Counted from the first letter of the stretch, positions 16,690 to 25,768 are shown. The stretch is 46,547 nucleotides of DNA from Nitrospirota bacterium (GCA_021812785.1 JAKAMR010000006.1:1-46547); one strand, 5' to 3'. Translations and numbers: made by a program. The notes: generated by a model not told the origin, from the letters alone.

Positions 16690-17874
16690 TCAGGGCGACG
16701 GAGTTTCTGAAATTGGACTGCAGTATCCGCCCTTTTGAGTCTCGACGGAACCGTGGCCGTAAAACATGGATTTCAGGTTGCCCCAGCGAAAGAAATTTGG
16801 GTGGACTATCTGGTTGGAATCCCCGGTCAGGATAAAATTTCCGGGCCGCTTCAGGCCCCGGAGAATGAGCTGGAGCTGGATGTTCGTGATGTCCTGCACC
16901 TCATCGACCACCACGAAGTCATAGGCCGGCCTGACATGCCCAAGATATTCGTGTGCCAGGATATTGGGATCGTACAGGCCGTTTTCCCCGAGGAACTGGA
17001 GGTATTTTTCGAAAAGGTTGTACACAAGCCCGCGCTCGGCTTCGAGGTAGATGGACTGGCGCACTCCGAGGTTCAGGTATTCGTCGCGGCCGAGCCACGG
17101 TTTGTCGATTACGGAGCCGGTGATTACGCCCCGGAACTCCTCGTACAGGCGATGGGCATCGTGGACCCTCTGCTGTTTCGGAAACCGCATAAGCCACCTT
17201 GCAAAGGCGCTGTAAGTGACCTCCCTGCCTTCAGGCACGCGCATCGTCTCCAGAAATTCCCTGAAGGACAGAAATGAAATCTCCTGGGTTTCATTTTCGT
17301 AACGGTTGCTGTAGTAAATATTTCTGGAGTTGTCGGCCAGGTAACGGGAAAGGGTCACGTAGAGGACTTCGCCGGCCGCTGCCTTCATCTTTTCAAGGGT
17401 TAGGGCCGTCTTTCCGCTTCCGGCGGGCCCGATGATGATAAGCGGCGCGGGCAGGCGGTATATCTCATCCTGCCCGGGGTCGAAGGATATTATCTTGTCC
17501 AGGAGATGAAACCGCCTGTTTGAGGGGTTGACGTATACGAGATTGGGCAGACCCTCCGTTTCGGGCCGCGAGGGATGGGCGGGAATCTTCGATTCATCTA
17601 TCCTGGCGCCGTTCAGGAATTTCGACTTCTCGTAGGCGTGATTGAGCACCGCCTCCAGGATGAGGGCATAGCGCTCGCCCTCGTATGTCATTATCTTGAA
17701 GATCAGCCGGTTAGCGTCATCTAGCTTCGCCCGGTAAAGGCCCCCAGATCCATTATCGGAGAGCTTTTTTACCTGGGCGGAATGGAAATCGTCCTTCTCC
17801 AGAAAGCCGGTCAGCTTCCGGTACTGGCGCTCCACCTTCGATATGTCAAGGTCTGAATATTCCAGAATTCGCAC
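16690..17874 (-). CDS. UvrD-like helicase N-terminal part with RelE-like leader domain, frameshifted
   Basis: The first about 95 residues (QYRKLTGFLEKDD.., GGLYRAKLDDANRLIFKIM, ALILEAVLNHAYEKSKFL) resemble a RelE/ParE-type fold and are not a standard helicase start. Then come Walker A IIGPAGSGKTAL (about residue 146-157), DFVVVDEVQDITN (motif II, about 319-331) and NFILTGDSNQIVHP (motif III). The frame is lost shortly after SVETQK, and the last 14 or so residues before the stop are out of frame. The partner half continues in the -1 frame. TRANK1-type UvrD/ankyrin proteins have a similar domain mix. Function is unknown to me. Confidence 0.8.
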   Translation of the reverse strand: MRILEYSDLDISKVERQYRKLTGFLEKDDFHSAQVKKLSDNGSGGLYRAKLDDANRLIFKIMTYEGERYALILEAVLNHAYEKSKFLNGARIDESKIPAHPSRPETEGLPNLVYVNPSNRRFHLLDKIISFDPGQDEIYRLPAPLIIIGPAGSGKTALTLEKMKAAAGEVLYVTLSRYLADNSRNIYYSNRYENETQEISFLSFREFLETMRVPEGREVTYSAFARWLMRFPKQQRVHDAHRLYEEFRGVITGSVIDKPWLGRDEYLNLGVRQSIYLEAERGLVYNLFEKYLQFLGENGLYDPNILAHEYLGHVRPAYDFVVVDEVQDITNIQLQLILRGLKRPGNFILTGDSNQIVHPNFFRWGNLKSMFYGHGSVETQKGGYCSPISETPSP

Positions 17875-18000
17875 GGGTTATAAATTGCCTACGTTGTCGT
17901 TAATGCTTCCAAAGCAAGGAATGACATTATCGTAACAAAAAGAAGGGCGGATTGAAAACATCGGACAGGGCAAGGGGTCGAGGGCGCAGGCCTGTTAAAA

Positions 18001-18257
18001 CTATTTTCTTTTGTATAGCTCTCTTCGATGCCCGATTCTCAAGACAACGATTTGATTCCCTGAAATATCGAAAATGACCCTATGGTCTCCTATGCGAAAA
18101 CGATATGTCCCCAAGCTGCTGTCTGTTAATTTTTCCGCAAATTTTAGAGGATCTTTGCTGAAACGAAGCAGGGTTTTCCCGACCTGTCTTTTGTTACCGG
18201 CTCAAGCTTAACGATGTCCTTTTCGGCTCTCCTGGTATAAACGAGCTCATATTTCAC
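18001..18257 (-). pseudogene. RelE/ParE-type toxin gene with a frameshift
   Basis: Read from the GTG at 18257, the frame gives KYELVYTRRAEKDIVKLEPVTK and then departs from the family. Dropping back one base at the AAAA run (18189-18192) restores RQVGKTLLRFSKDPLKFAEKL, LGTYRFRIGDHRVIFDI and VVLRIGHRRELYKRK. That is a full RelE-type mRNA interferase of about 85 residues. The total of 257 bases is one short of a whole number of codons. The GTGA overlap with the antitoxin stop is the usual TA arrangement. It may be a dead toxin, a homopolymer miscall, or slippage; the sequence alone cannot decide. Confidence 0.75.
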
Positions 18258-18448
18258 TTACCGAAGACCGCGGCGTGTGATTTCACGCGTCTGGCTTTGT
18301 AATCGGCCCTGGCCTCTTTAATGCTCTCCAGATATTCCGGCGAGGTTGAGGCAATCAGGTCCTCAAGGAACGTCTCCCGCTCATTTTTTTTCATGCTCTT
18401 AACGGCTTTTATTATGGTTTCAGGCGCTATATCAAGCTTTACAGTCAT
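18254..18448 (-). CDS. Antitoxin of a RelE-type toxin-antitoxin pair
   Basis: A 64-residue protein starting at the ATG at 18448, which has AGGAGG 8 bases upstream; a GTG three codons earlier overlaps that site. It begins MTVKLDIAPETIIKAVKSMKKNERETFLEDLIAST and is mostly helical, with EYLESIKEARADYKARR towards the C-terminus. I read it as an antitoxin because of its size and its overlap by a GTGA junction with a RelE-type toxin frame. The antitoxin frame is intact although the toxin frame is broken. Confidence 0.75.
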   Translation of the reverse strand: MTVKLDIAPETIIKAVKSMKKNERETFLEDLIASTSPEYLESIKEARADYKARRVKSHAAVFGK

Positions 18449-18670
18449 AAGAGACACCTCCTGATGAAGACTGTTTAATTATACCTTAGCAAATGATCAG
18501 AATTCCAAATCGGGGATAAAGACGACTGTAGCAAAATTGTAGCAGAAAATATCCGAAAAGGCAGAAAATATAGGAACAACTATAAAAAATAGAACCGATT
18601 TTTACCCTTAAAAATCGAGAGCTTGGCTAATTATCCAGACCAGAGGCCAAGTTATGAAATTGGCGCCGGA

Positions 18671-18713
18671 GCCATTTTGAGTCCGGCGCGTCTGCCAGTT
18701 CCACCACACCGGC
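18671..18713 (-). tRNA. tRNA-Leu (CAA) 5' half, truncated
   Basis: On the minus strand, GCCGGTG opens an acceptor arm, followed by TGGTGGAACTGGCAGACG (D arm) and CGCCGGACTCAAAAT with a CAA anticodon loop. These are textbook tRNA-Leu features. After the anticodon the sequence leaves the tRNA pattern: an extra TGGC precedes TCCGG, and no variable arm, T loop (GGTTCGANTCC) or 3' acceptor strand (CACCGGC) follows within about 200 bases. It is therefore best read as a non-functional 5' remnant, perhaps left by recombination at a tRNA attachment site. Confidence 0.6.
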
Positions 18714-18919
18714 TGGTATGGATTTTTTGCTCTCCGTTTGGCCTGAATCCGCCAGCAAATAGTGTAACAGAATTTCAGAAGCGAATCCAAAACTCTCATC
18801 TTTAATATTTCGGTCCGTTCCGGACAAACGGACGGACGGAATTGACCGTGATAGGCGGAAACGGGCGTGATAGAATTGGGTAAAGGTAAAAAGTCAATTC
18901 CAACAGGGAGTCCAGCCCC

Positions 18920-20533
18920 ATGCCAAGCCGCCCATTTATATCGAAGCGCAGCTATTCTTTTAAATCAAAAGGAAGCCGTCCATTGAGATCGATAAGCCGC
19001 CTCTTTAGAGCAATTAAATCAAAATCCGTTCCGGCCGCCGTCATGGGAGCCTGTTTCCTTGGTCTTTTCTCTTACAGCTATGCGTTCGATATCTTCAAGG
19101 GCGGCACAAAAAGCTCCGCCTCCGTCCTGGAGTACCACAACGGCCTCAGGCGGGACGGTGTCTACATAGACCGGACCTTGACCAAGGCCTCAGCCCGCCT
19201 GTTTCACTTGGACCCCTCATTCAAGGCGCGTATCAAAGGGGCGATTTACGCACAGCTGCTCTACGTGGCCCGAGGCGGCGGAAAGGGCATTATCATCGCC
19301 GCAAGCGAGCAGAACAATGTGGCCGCCTTCGACGCCGTAACCGGCAAGACGCTATGGGAGCGCAACCTTGGCTCCCCTGTCCCTCTTTCGGACCTCCCCT
19401 GCGGCAACATTGACCCGCTTGGCGTTACGGGCACGCCGGTCATAAACAAGTCGTCCGGCACTATATACGTGGACGCAATGACAACCCCGGACGGCGGCCG
19501 CACAAAAAAGCACCTTGTCTATGCCCTCTCTTTAAAAAACGGCTCGGTGGTCCATGGATGGCCGGTAGACATCCCGGCCAGGGCCATATATGGGGAAATT
19601 GCCTTCAACTCTTCCGTCCAGAATCAGCGCGGAGCGCTTGCTTTCGTAAAGGGGAGGGTTTACGTACCTTACGGAGGATTTTTTGGCGATTGCGGCCAGT
19701 ACAGGGGCTGGCTGATAGGTATCCCGGCCTCAAACCCTGCCTCTCCAAAGGCCTGGGCCACGGGGGCAATTGCGGGAGGCAGCTGGGCTCCGGGCGGCGC
19801 GGCCTCGGAGGGCGGCAAAATTTTTATCTCCACCGGCAACACCAGGGACGCAAAAAGGTGGTCCGGGGGGGAGGCCATCCTCCGCTTTAGCGAGGGGCCG
19901 GTCTGGAGCGGAAAGCCGGCCGATTACTTCGCTCCTGAAAACTGGAAGGAGTTGGACAGCTCGGATGAAGACCTTGGCGGCACCGGTCCCATAATAGTAG
20001 ACCTGCCGGGCTCGAAACCCTCCGGGCTCGTTGTGGCGCTGGGCAAAGACGGCAAGATCTACTTGCTGGACAGGGACAACCTGGGAGGGATTGGCGGGCA
20101 GGCGACGGTGGCCAGCGTGTCTTCTGACAGGATCATCGGGGCTGCGGCGGCATACACCACAGCGCGCGGCACATATGTGGTGTTCAAGGGGAAAGGCATT
20201 CACTGTCCGGATGGCCAATCGGGCGACCTCACCGCCGTGCGCCTTGTGGCCGGCTCTCCGCCTTCGGTTAAGATCGCCTGGTGCGCGGACCAGCACGGTA
20301 AAGGCTCTCCAATGGTCACTACCACGGACGGGCATTCCCAAGCCATCGTCTGGAGCGTGGGGGCCGAGGGCGACAACCGTCTGCACGGATTTGATGGCGA
20401 TACCGGACAGGTGGTTTACTCCGGGGCAAAGGGCGGGCTTATCGGCCGGGTGCGACGCTTTCAGACCCCGATACTTGCCGATGGACGCATATACGTCGCT
20501 GCCGACGGAGTCATAAAGGCCTTCAGCCGCTGA
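18920..20533 (+). CDS. Exported PQQ-like beta-propeller protein
   Basis: A 537-residue protein. A basic N-terminus of about 38 residues precedes a hydrophobic segment (AAVMGACFLGLFSYSYAF), which suggests an export signal. Repeated propeller blades follow: NNVAAFDAVTGKTLWERNLG, HLVYALSLKNGSVVHGWPVD, GLVVALGKDGKIYLLDRDNLGG and NRLHGFDGDTGQVVYSG. These tryptophan-docking-like repeats are typical of pyrroloquinoline-quinone-type propellers, but catalytic residues of quinoprotein dehydrogenases were not identified. It has no obvious operon partner. A role in the periplasm or at the cell surface is inferred. Confidence 0.7.
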   Translation: MPSRPFISKRSYSFKSKGSRPLRSISRLFRAIKSKSVPAAVMGACFLGLFSYSYAFDIFKGGTKSSASVLEYHNGLRRDGVYIDRTLTKASARLFHLDPSFKARIKGAIYAQLLYVARGGGKGIIIAASEQNNVAAFDAVTGKTLWERNLGSPVPLSDLPCGNIDPLGVTGTPVINKSSGTIYVDAMTTPDGGRTKKHLVYALSLKNGSVVHGWPVDIPARAIYGEIAFNSSVQNQRGALAFVKGRVYVPYGGFFGDCGQYRGWLIGIPASNPASPKAWATGAIAGGSWAPGGAASEGGKIFISTGNTRDAKRWSGGEAILRFSEGPVWSGKPADYFAPENWKELDSSDEDLGGTGPIIVDLPGSKPSGLVVALGKDGKIYLLDRDNLGGIGGQATVASVSSDRIIGAAAAYTTARGTYVVFKGKGIHCPDGQSGDLTAVRLVAGSPPSVKIAWCADQHGKGSPMVTTTDGHSQAIVWSVGAEGDNRLHGFDGDTGQVVYSGAKGGLIGRVRRFQTPILADGRIYVAADGVIKAFSR

Positions 20534-20719
20534 AAAGGCATTTAACCGGTTGATCCACCAAAAGAGGACTCGAATCAAAAATTCCTCCCTGTTTTTGCCT
20601 GTGGTGTGAAATAAAACTCCTTTTTTCCCAATGGGTTCCCTTCCTGAATAAAGTTTTTTCACAAAAGGCCGATTAAAAATACAGGGATTGCTATAAAAAT
20701 TCTGAATTTTTGAGGGGAT

Positions 20720-22396
20720 ATGAAAGAACCCGTGTCCGAATCCCCCCCTGGGATTGCCATACACATGACGGGGTCTGTAACGGACGCCGTATTTTCAATT
20801 GGGTTGCAGGGGCAGATAATAGCCTGCAGCAAATCGGCCGAAAAGATATTTGGCTACACATCCGAAGAAATGGCCGGCAAGCCGGTCAAAGCTCTTGTAG
20901 CGGAAGGGCACAGGGAAGAGCTTGGAAAAATGCTTTCCGCCCAGTGTGCCGGCGCGTATGGGATTACCGGAGAAAAAAAAGACGGCGCCTTGTTCCCGCT
21001 GGAGCTTACGGTCCTGAAGATGCAGGCGGCGGGTGACGCACCGGTAGCCAGTGATGGAATTATCGCCGTCTTCCGTAACCTTGGCTCCATGGAAATAGAC
21101 GGAGAGGTATTGCCAGGAGGCCCAAGGGAGCTTCTTTTCAGGCACCGGGAGCTAAACAGGCTTTTTGCCCAGGTTGAAGAAGCAAAGAAGGCATGGGAGA
21201 GGACAACGGATTGCGTGGGGGACATGATAATCCTTGTCGACCGGCAGCAGAGGATCAAGAGATACAACCTGGCCTTAAAGGAATTCCTTGACAGGGCGCA
21301 CGAAGAGATAATAGGGCAGGACTGGAAGCACATGCTCGCGGAAAAAAACAAAAACGCTGTAAGCGAAGTGCCGGGAGGCGGGGAGTTTTTTCATGAGGCC
21401 ACCGGCAGGTGGTTTTTGATCAGGTCCTACCCTTTTTTTTCCGATTCAGGTGAGGAAAAAGGGAACGTTATCACCATCCATGATTCCACCCAACTGAAAA
21501 AGATCTCCAGGGAGCTGGCTGAAACCAATGAACGGATAGAGAAAGACCGGGAGACCCTGAGTAAGGCTCTCTACGATCTCCAGAAGGCCCACTCCCAGAT
21601 GCTTCAACAGGAGAAGATGGCTTCGGTCGGACAGCTTGCGGCGGGTGTCGCACATGAGATAAATAATCCGGTCGGGTTCATCATGAGCAACCTCAACTGC
21701 CTCCAGAAATATTCCATCCGGCTCCTGGAGTTCATGGATATACAGTCTGAGGCCCTTGCTTTTTTGCTGGACAGGGCTGGCAGCGGAGGAAAGGAGATCA
21801 CCGACAAGATCGAAAAGTTGAAGGCGGAATCCAAGCTGGATTTCATAAGGAAGGACATGGCCAGCCTCATAAGGGAATCATTTGAAGGGGCCGAAAGGGT
21901 GAAAAACATAGTGAGGGACCTGAAGGGCTTCTCCCGGGCGGATGACGCGCATTGCAAGCTGGGCGATATAAATGCTGGTATCGAAAGCACTGTAAACATA
22001 ATCTGGAACGAGATTAAATATAAGGCGGCGCTTAAAAAAAATTACGGGGACATCCCGCTTACGGTGTGCAACCTTGGCCAGTTGAACCAGGTGTTCATGA
22101 ACCTCCTTATGAACGCCGTGCAGGCGATAGAAAAAAACGGGGAGATAACGGTCAACACCTGGAACGGGGACGGCAGCATCTATGTCTCAGTGGCAGACAC
22201 GGGTTGCGGGATCCCGGAGAAGGACCTGGGAAGGATATTCGAGCCGTTCTTTACCACGAAAGAAGTGGGCACCGGGACGGGCCTTGGGCTTAGCATGGCG
22301 TACGACATAATAAAAAAGCACAATGGCGATATCAAGGTGGAAAGCAGTATGGGGGCGGGCACAACCTTCACGGTCAGGCTGCCTATCATTCAGTAA
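20720..22396 (+). CDS. PAS-domain sensor histidine kinase
   Basis: A 558-residue kinase with no membrane segments, so probably cytoplasmic. Two PAS-type domains (about 18-115, with SAEKIFGYTSEEMAGKP, and about 165-255) are followed by a coiled coil. The HisKA dimerisation helix carries the phospho-acceptor in VGQLAAGVAHEINNPVGF. The ATPase domain has an N box (QVFMNLLMNAVQAIEKNG), G1 (VADTGCGIP) and G2 (GTGTGLGLSMAYDII). It starts a four-gene signalling block with two receivers and another kinase, all on one strand and close together. Confidence 0.9.
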   Translation: MKEPVSESPPGIAIHMTGSVTDAVFSIGLQGQIIACSKSAEKIFGYTSEEMAGKPVKALVAEGHREELGKMLSAQCAGAYGITGEKKDGALFPLELTVLKMQAAGDAPVASDGIIAVFRNLGSMEIDGEVLPGGPRELLFRHRELNRLFAQVEEAKKAWERTTDCVGDMIILVDRQQRIKRYNLALKEFLDRAHEEIIGQDWKHMLAEKNKNAVSEVPGGGEFFHEATGRWFLIRSYPFFSDSGEEKGNVITIHDSTQLKKISRELAETNERIEKDRETLSKALYDLQKAHSQMLQQEKMASVGQLAAGVAHEINNPVGFIMSNLNCLQKYSIRLLEFMDIQSEALAFLLDRAGSGGKEITDKIEKLKAESKLDFIRKDMASLIRESFEGAERVKNIVRDLKGFSRADDAHCKLGDINAGIESTVNIIWNEIKYKAALKKNYGDIPLTVCNLGQLNQVFMNLLMNAVQAIEKNGEITVNTWNGDGSIYVSVADTGCGIPEKDLGRIFEPFFTTKEVGTGTGLGLSMAYDIIKKHNGDIKVESSMGAGTTFTVRLPIIQ

Positions 22397-22533
22397 TGGC
22401 AGAAGGGGCAGTAATGGGAAAAGGGGAAGCGACGATAAATGGGAGGGAACCGATAAAAATTTATCGTGCAGGAACTGTCTTGCGGTGACGGCCGCAAAAA
22501 ACAAAAAAACAAAAACGGTATGGGCAAGGGCCG

Positions 22534-23397
22534 ATGAAAAGACCAGATGAAAAGATAAGGATTCTGCTGGTAGATGATGAGCCCAATGTGCTCCGGGCCA
22601 TATCCCGGCTGTTCATGGATGACGATTATGAGATGTTGACTGCCGCCTCCGGCCAGGAGGGATTAAAGATGCTTGAAGGGGAGCCCGTACAGATCGTCAT
22701 CTCTGATTACCGCATGCCCATGATGGACGGGGTGGAATTTTTAAAGCAGGTGCGCAACATGCACCCCCAGGCGACAAGAATCGTCATGTCCGGCTATGCG
22801 GATACCGGAGCCATCGTGTCTGCCATAAACGAAGGGGAGATATACAAGTTCATACCAAAACCATGGGATGACAATGAGTTGAAGGTGGCGGTACGAAACG
22901 CGCTGGAGCGTTATTTCCTGGCCAGGGAGAACATGGAGCTTGCGCTGGACCTTAAAAAGAAGAACGAAGAGTTGTCCCGGGTCAACGAGGAGCTTAAAAA
23001 ACTGCTTGCCGAAAAGTCGGACAGGCTTGAATTTGAAGGTCAGATCGCGGCCGTGTTCCGGGACGTCGTGGATACGGTGCCGCTGGGGATATTAGGGGTG
23101 GACCCCGATGATATGGTAGTCCTGTGCAATTCGGCGTGGCAGGCGCTTGCCGGGCAGGATTTTTGCGTGGTAGGGGAAAAAGTAGAAGGGGAACTGCCCG
23201 CCAATGTCGCCGGGGTCATAAAGGTGCTAAAAGAAAAGGAAAGTGGAAAGGTCACTGTGCGGACCAGGATAAACGGCACGAACGGCACCCTTGTGGGCTC
23301 GGCGATGAGGGGAAGCGGCCGTAACGGCATAATCCTTGCGTTCATTCCGGACAGTTGCATGGGACCGGACAACACGGAGCAACATGGGGACCGCTGA
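22534..23397 (+). CDS. Response regulator with receiver and PAS-like domain
   Basis: A 287-residue protein. The N-terminal receiver (about 8-125) shows the acidic pair in LLVDDEP, the phospho-acceptor aspartate in VISDYRMPMMDG, a Ser in VMSGYAD and the lysine in IPKPWDD. A coiled coil (about 140-170) leads to a PAS-like region (TVPLGILGVDPDDMVVLCNSAWQALAG). No DNA-binding domain is visible. The next gene begins 14 bases before this one ends. It probably relays the signal of the adjacent kinases. Confidence 0.88.
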   Translation: MKRPDEKIRILLVDDEPNVLRAISRLFMDDDYEMLTAASGQEGLKMLEGEPVQIVISDYRMPMMDGVEFLKQVRNMHPQATRIVMSGYADTGAIVSAINEGEIYKFIPKPWDDNELKVAVRNALERYFLARENMELALDLKKKNEELSRVNEELKKLLAEKSDRLEFEGQIAAVFRDVVDTVPLGILGVDPDDMVVLCNSAWQALAGQDFCVVGEKVEGELPANVAGVIKVLKEKESGKVTVRTRINGTNGTLVGSAMRGSGRNGIILAFIPDSCMGPDNTEQHGDR

Positions 23398-24727
23398 AAA
23401 AAAACCGGCGCGCCTGCTTCTGGTGGATGACGAGGAAAACGTCCTTCGTTCCCTTCAAAGGCTGCTTTTTGAAGAGGACCTCGAGATACTCACGGCCACT
23501 TCCGGGGCTGCAGGGCTTGATATCTTGAGGGAAAAAGAGCTGGCCGTAATAGTTTCAGACCAGAAGATGCCGCATATGAGCGGCGCTGAATTTCTTGCGC
23601 AGGCGGCAAAGGTTTCTCCTGACACCGTGAGGATCATACTTACGGCTTATGCCGATACGGGTTCGGCCATAAAGGCGATCAACGACGGCGGGGTCTACAG
23701 ATATATAAGCAAGCCGTGGAACGACGGGGAACTGGCCGGCATCATCAGGGAGGCGGTGGAGAGATACGCTCTCGTGCGCGAGAACAAGCGGCTGGCGGAA
23801 CTAACGGCAAGGCAGAACGAGGAACTCAGGAAATGGAGCGTGGAGCTGGAAATGTACGTCCAGCGCCAGACGATCGACTTGAGCAACAAGAACCGGGAGC
23901 TGGTCCGCATCAACGAGCGGGCCCAGGGGCGGCTGCAAGATTTTCTGAGGGTCCTTTCAAGCATGATAGAGCTAAGGGGAAAGACCGTTTCCAGCCATTC
24001 CAACAATGTGGCGGCGATCTCAGTGGAGCTTGCTCGCATGACCGGGCTTTCAGAGGCGGAGACCGGCATCCTGGGGATCGCTGCCCAACTGCACGATATA
24101 GGGAAGATAGGTTTGCCTGACGTGATCCTTCTTAAAGAGCCTTGGGATCTGGCGGCGGATGCCGCAGCGCAATACAGAAGGCATTCCGTGAGAGGGCAGA
24201 CCGCGCTGGCCGCTCTGGAGGAATTTAATGAAGCGGGAGTCCTCATACGGCATCACCACGAGGCATGGGACGGCAGCGGGTTTCCGGAGGGGCTCAGAAG
24301 AAGCGACATTCCGGTTGGGGCCAGGATAATCGCGATGGCCGACAGGCTGGACCGGCTGGCCGGAAAGGCCGGGCCGGGCGGGCTGCAAGATGTTTTAAGG
24401 TCGATAAAAGGTGGTTCGGGTAAGTTGTTCGATCCCGGCCTGTACGGACCTCTTGAGACGCTTGTGCGTGAAAAAGGCTGGGATATTATATTTTTCAGCA
24501 GCGGTGGAAAGGAGGAGATGGTACTTGGCCTGGATGCCCTGGAGCCTGGCATGGAGCTTTCTAGGGACCTGCACAGCGGTACCGGGCTACTTTTGCTTGG
24601 AAGAGGGGCTGTCCTGACCCAGGCCAATATAGCCGTTTTGAAAAGGTGCTTCAGTCTGGACCCCTCTCAGGGCGGTTTTTTCATAAAAGTTGGAGCGGTC
24701 CAAAAAGACGGCAGGGTTCAAAGATGA
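23384..24727 (+). CDS. Response regulator with HD-GYP phosphodiesterase domain
   Basis: The ATG at 23384 has GGAGC just upstream and gives 447 residues; an upstream extension to 23336 lies inside the previous gene. A receiver (LLVDDEENVL, VIVSDQKMP, KPWNDGE) and a coiled coil precede an HD-GYP domain with QLHDIGKIGLPD and the signature HHHEAWDGSGFPEGL. GFP replaces the usual GYP, a conservative change. HD-GYP enzymes hydrolyse cyclic di-GMP. A further about 110 C-terminal residues (ALEPGMELSRDLHSGTG and on) look like the accessory domain often found after HD-GYP. Confidence 0.88.
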   Translation: MGTAEKKPARLLLVDDEENVLRSLQRLLFEEDLEILTATSGAAGLDILREKELAVIVSDQKMPHMSGAEFLAQAAKVSPDTVRIILTAYADTGSAIKAINDGGVYRYISKPWNDGELAGIIREAVERYALVRENKRLAELTARQNEELRKWSVELEMYVQRQTIDLSNKNRELVRINERAQGRLQDFLRVLSSMIELRGKTVSSHSNNVAAISVELARMTGLSEAETGILGIAAQLHDIGKIGLPDVILLKEPWDLAADAAAQYRRHSVRGQTALAALEEFNEAGVLIRHHHEAWDGSGFPEGLRRSDIPVGARIIAMADRLDRLAGKAGPGGLQDVLRSIKGGSGKLFDPGLYGPLETLVREKGWDIIFFSSGGKEEMVLGLDALEPGMELSRDLHSGTGLLLLGRGAVLTQANIAVLKRCFSLDPSQGGFFIKVGAVQKDGRVQR

Positions 24728-24749
24728 TAGAGTTCCGCAGGCTTTCATT

Positions 24750-25736
24750 GTGAGCACCCCCATGAACGGCAAGGCAAGAGACATCAGCCGGGCTTATGAA
24801 GAGCTGGTGGAGGCCAATGAAAGGCTGGCGGCCTCCGAAAAAAAATACCGCGAGCTTGCCGCCGCACTGGAAATAAAGGTCAGCGAAAGCACCGAAGAGC
24901 TCAGAAAGACGCACATCAGGCTCCTGGAACAGGAGAAGATGGCCTCAATAGGGCAACTGGCGGCGGGCATAGCCCACGAAATAAACAATCCCATGGGCTT
25001 CATACAGAGCAACCTTAACTCCTTTTCCAGATATATCGACAGGATGGAGGAGGCGTTCGCAATCTGCAGGAAGGCTGCTTCCGGGACGCAGGAGGGAAGA
25101 GCGGCTGAAGAAGCATGCGTAAGGCTTAAGACGGATTTCATCCTTCGGGATTCGAGGGAGCTTATCGGGCAGTGCCTGGAGGGGGCGCTCCGGATCGCGA
25201 ACATAACCGGCAACTTAAAAAATTTCTCCCACATTGACGAAGTGGAAGATATAGGGCTTTTGGACCTTAATGTGGAGATGGAAAACACTTTGAAAATATT
25301 GGCCCATCAGGCCAAGGACAGGGGGGCAAACATGATCAGGGAGTATGGGGGACTGCCCAGTATCAGGTGCAGCAAATCGCTGTGCCAGGCGTTTCTGTGC
25401 GTGCTTAAAAACGCGCTTGATTTCGCGGATAAAGGCGTGACCATCAGAATAAAGACCTGGGCAAGCCATCAAAGCAACGCTGGCGGAAGGGTTTTTGCCA
25501 CAATCTCGGACGACGGACCGGGGATCCCCGCCGGGATCCAAAGTAGAATATTTGAGCCCTTTTTCACCACAAAAGAAGTGGGGAAGGGCACTGGGCTTGG
25601 GCTCTCGTTGGCGTATGAGATCATCTCCCATTGTGGGGGCAGCATAGATGTGGAAAGCGGGGAGGGCGAGGGGGCCAGCTTCTTAATTAGCCTGCCCTTT
25701 GAAAACCAGCCCGCCGAAACCCGGATTGAAAACTAG
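24750..25736 (+). CDS. Sensor histidine kinase (coiled coil plus HisKA and ATPase domains)
   Basis: About 328 residues from the GTG at 24750; the ATG at 24762 is the alternative, and no strong Shine-Dalgarno decides. The N-terminus is a coiled coil (YEELVEANERLAASEKKYRELAAALEIKVSES) without a sensor domain. HisKA carries IGQLAAGIAHEINNPMGF. The ATPase domain shows an N box (FLCVLKNALDFAD), G1 (ISDDGPGIP) and G2 (GKGTGLGLSLAYEII). Its HisKA motif is nearly the same as that of the kinase four genes upstream, so the two may be related by duplication. It closes the signalling block. Confidence 0.87.
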   Translation: MSTPMNGKARDISRAYEELVEANERLAASEKKYRELAAALEIKVSESTEELRKTHIRLLEQEKMASIGQLAAGIAHEINNPMGFIQSNLNSFSRYIDRMEEAFAICRKAASGTQEGRAAEEACVRLKTDFILRDSRELIGQCLEGALRIANITGNLKNFSHIDEVEDIGLLDLNVEMENTLKILAHQAKDRGANMIREYGGLPSIRCSKSLCQAFLCVLKNALDFADKGVTIRIKTWASHQSNAGGRVFATISDDGPGIPAGIQSRIFEPFFTTKEVGKGTGLGLSLAYEIISHCGGSIDVESGEGEGASFLISLPFENQPAETRIEN

Positions 25737-25768
25737 CAAGCTGCTGTGGGAGCCATTTTTTGAATGAT

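Noticed and set aside
15908..16738. A 276-residue open frame on the plus strand
   Set aside because: It lies antisense to the UvrD-like helicase, whose motifs are clear, and shows no recognisable features.
18596..18618. CGATTTTT/AAAAATCG hairpin near the tRNA remnant
   Set aside because: A+T-rich stem without a clear T-tract; cannot be supported as a terminator.
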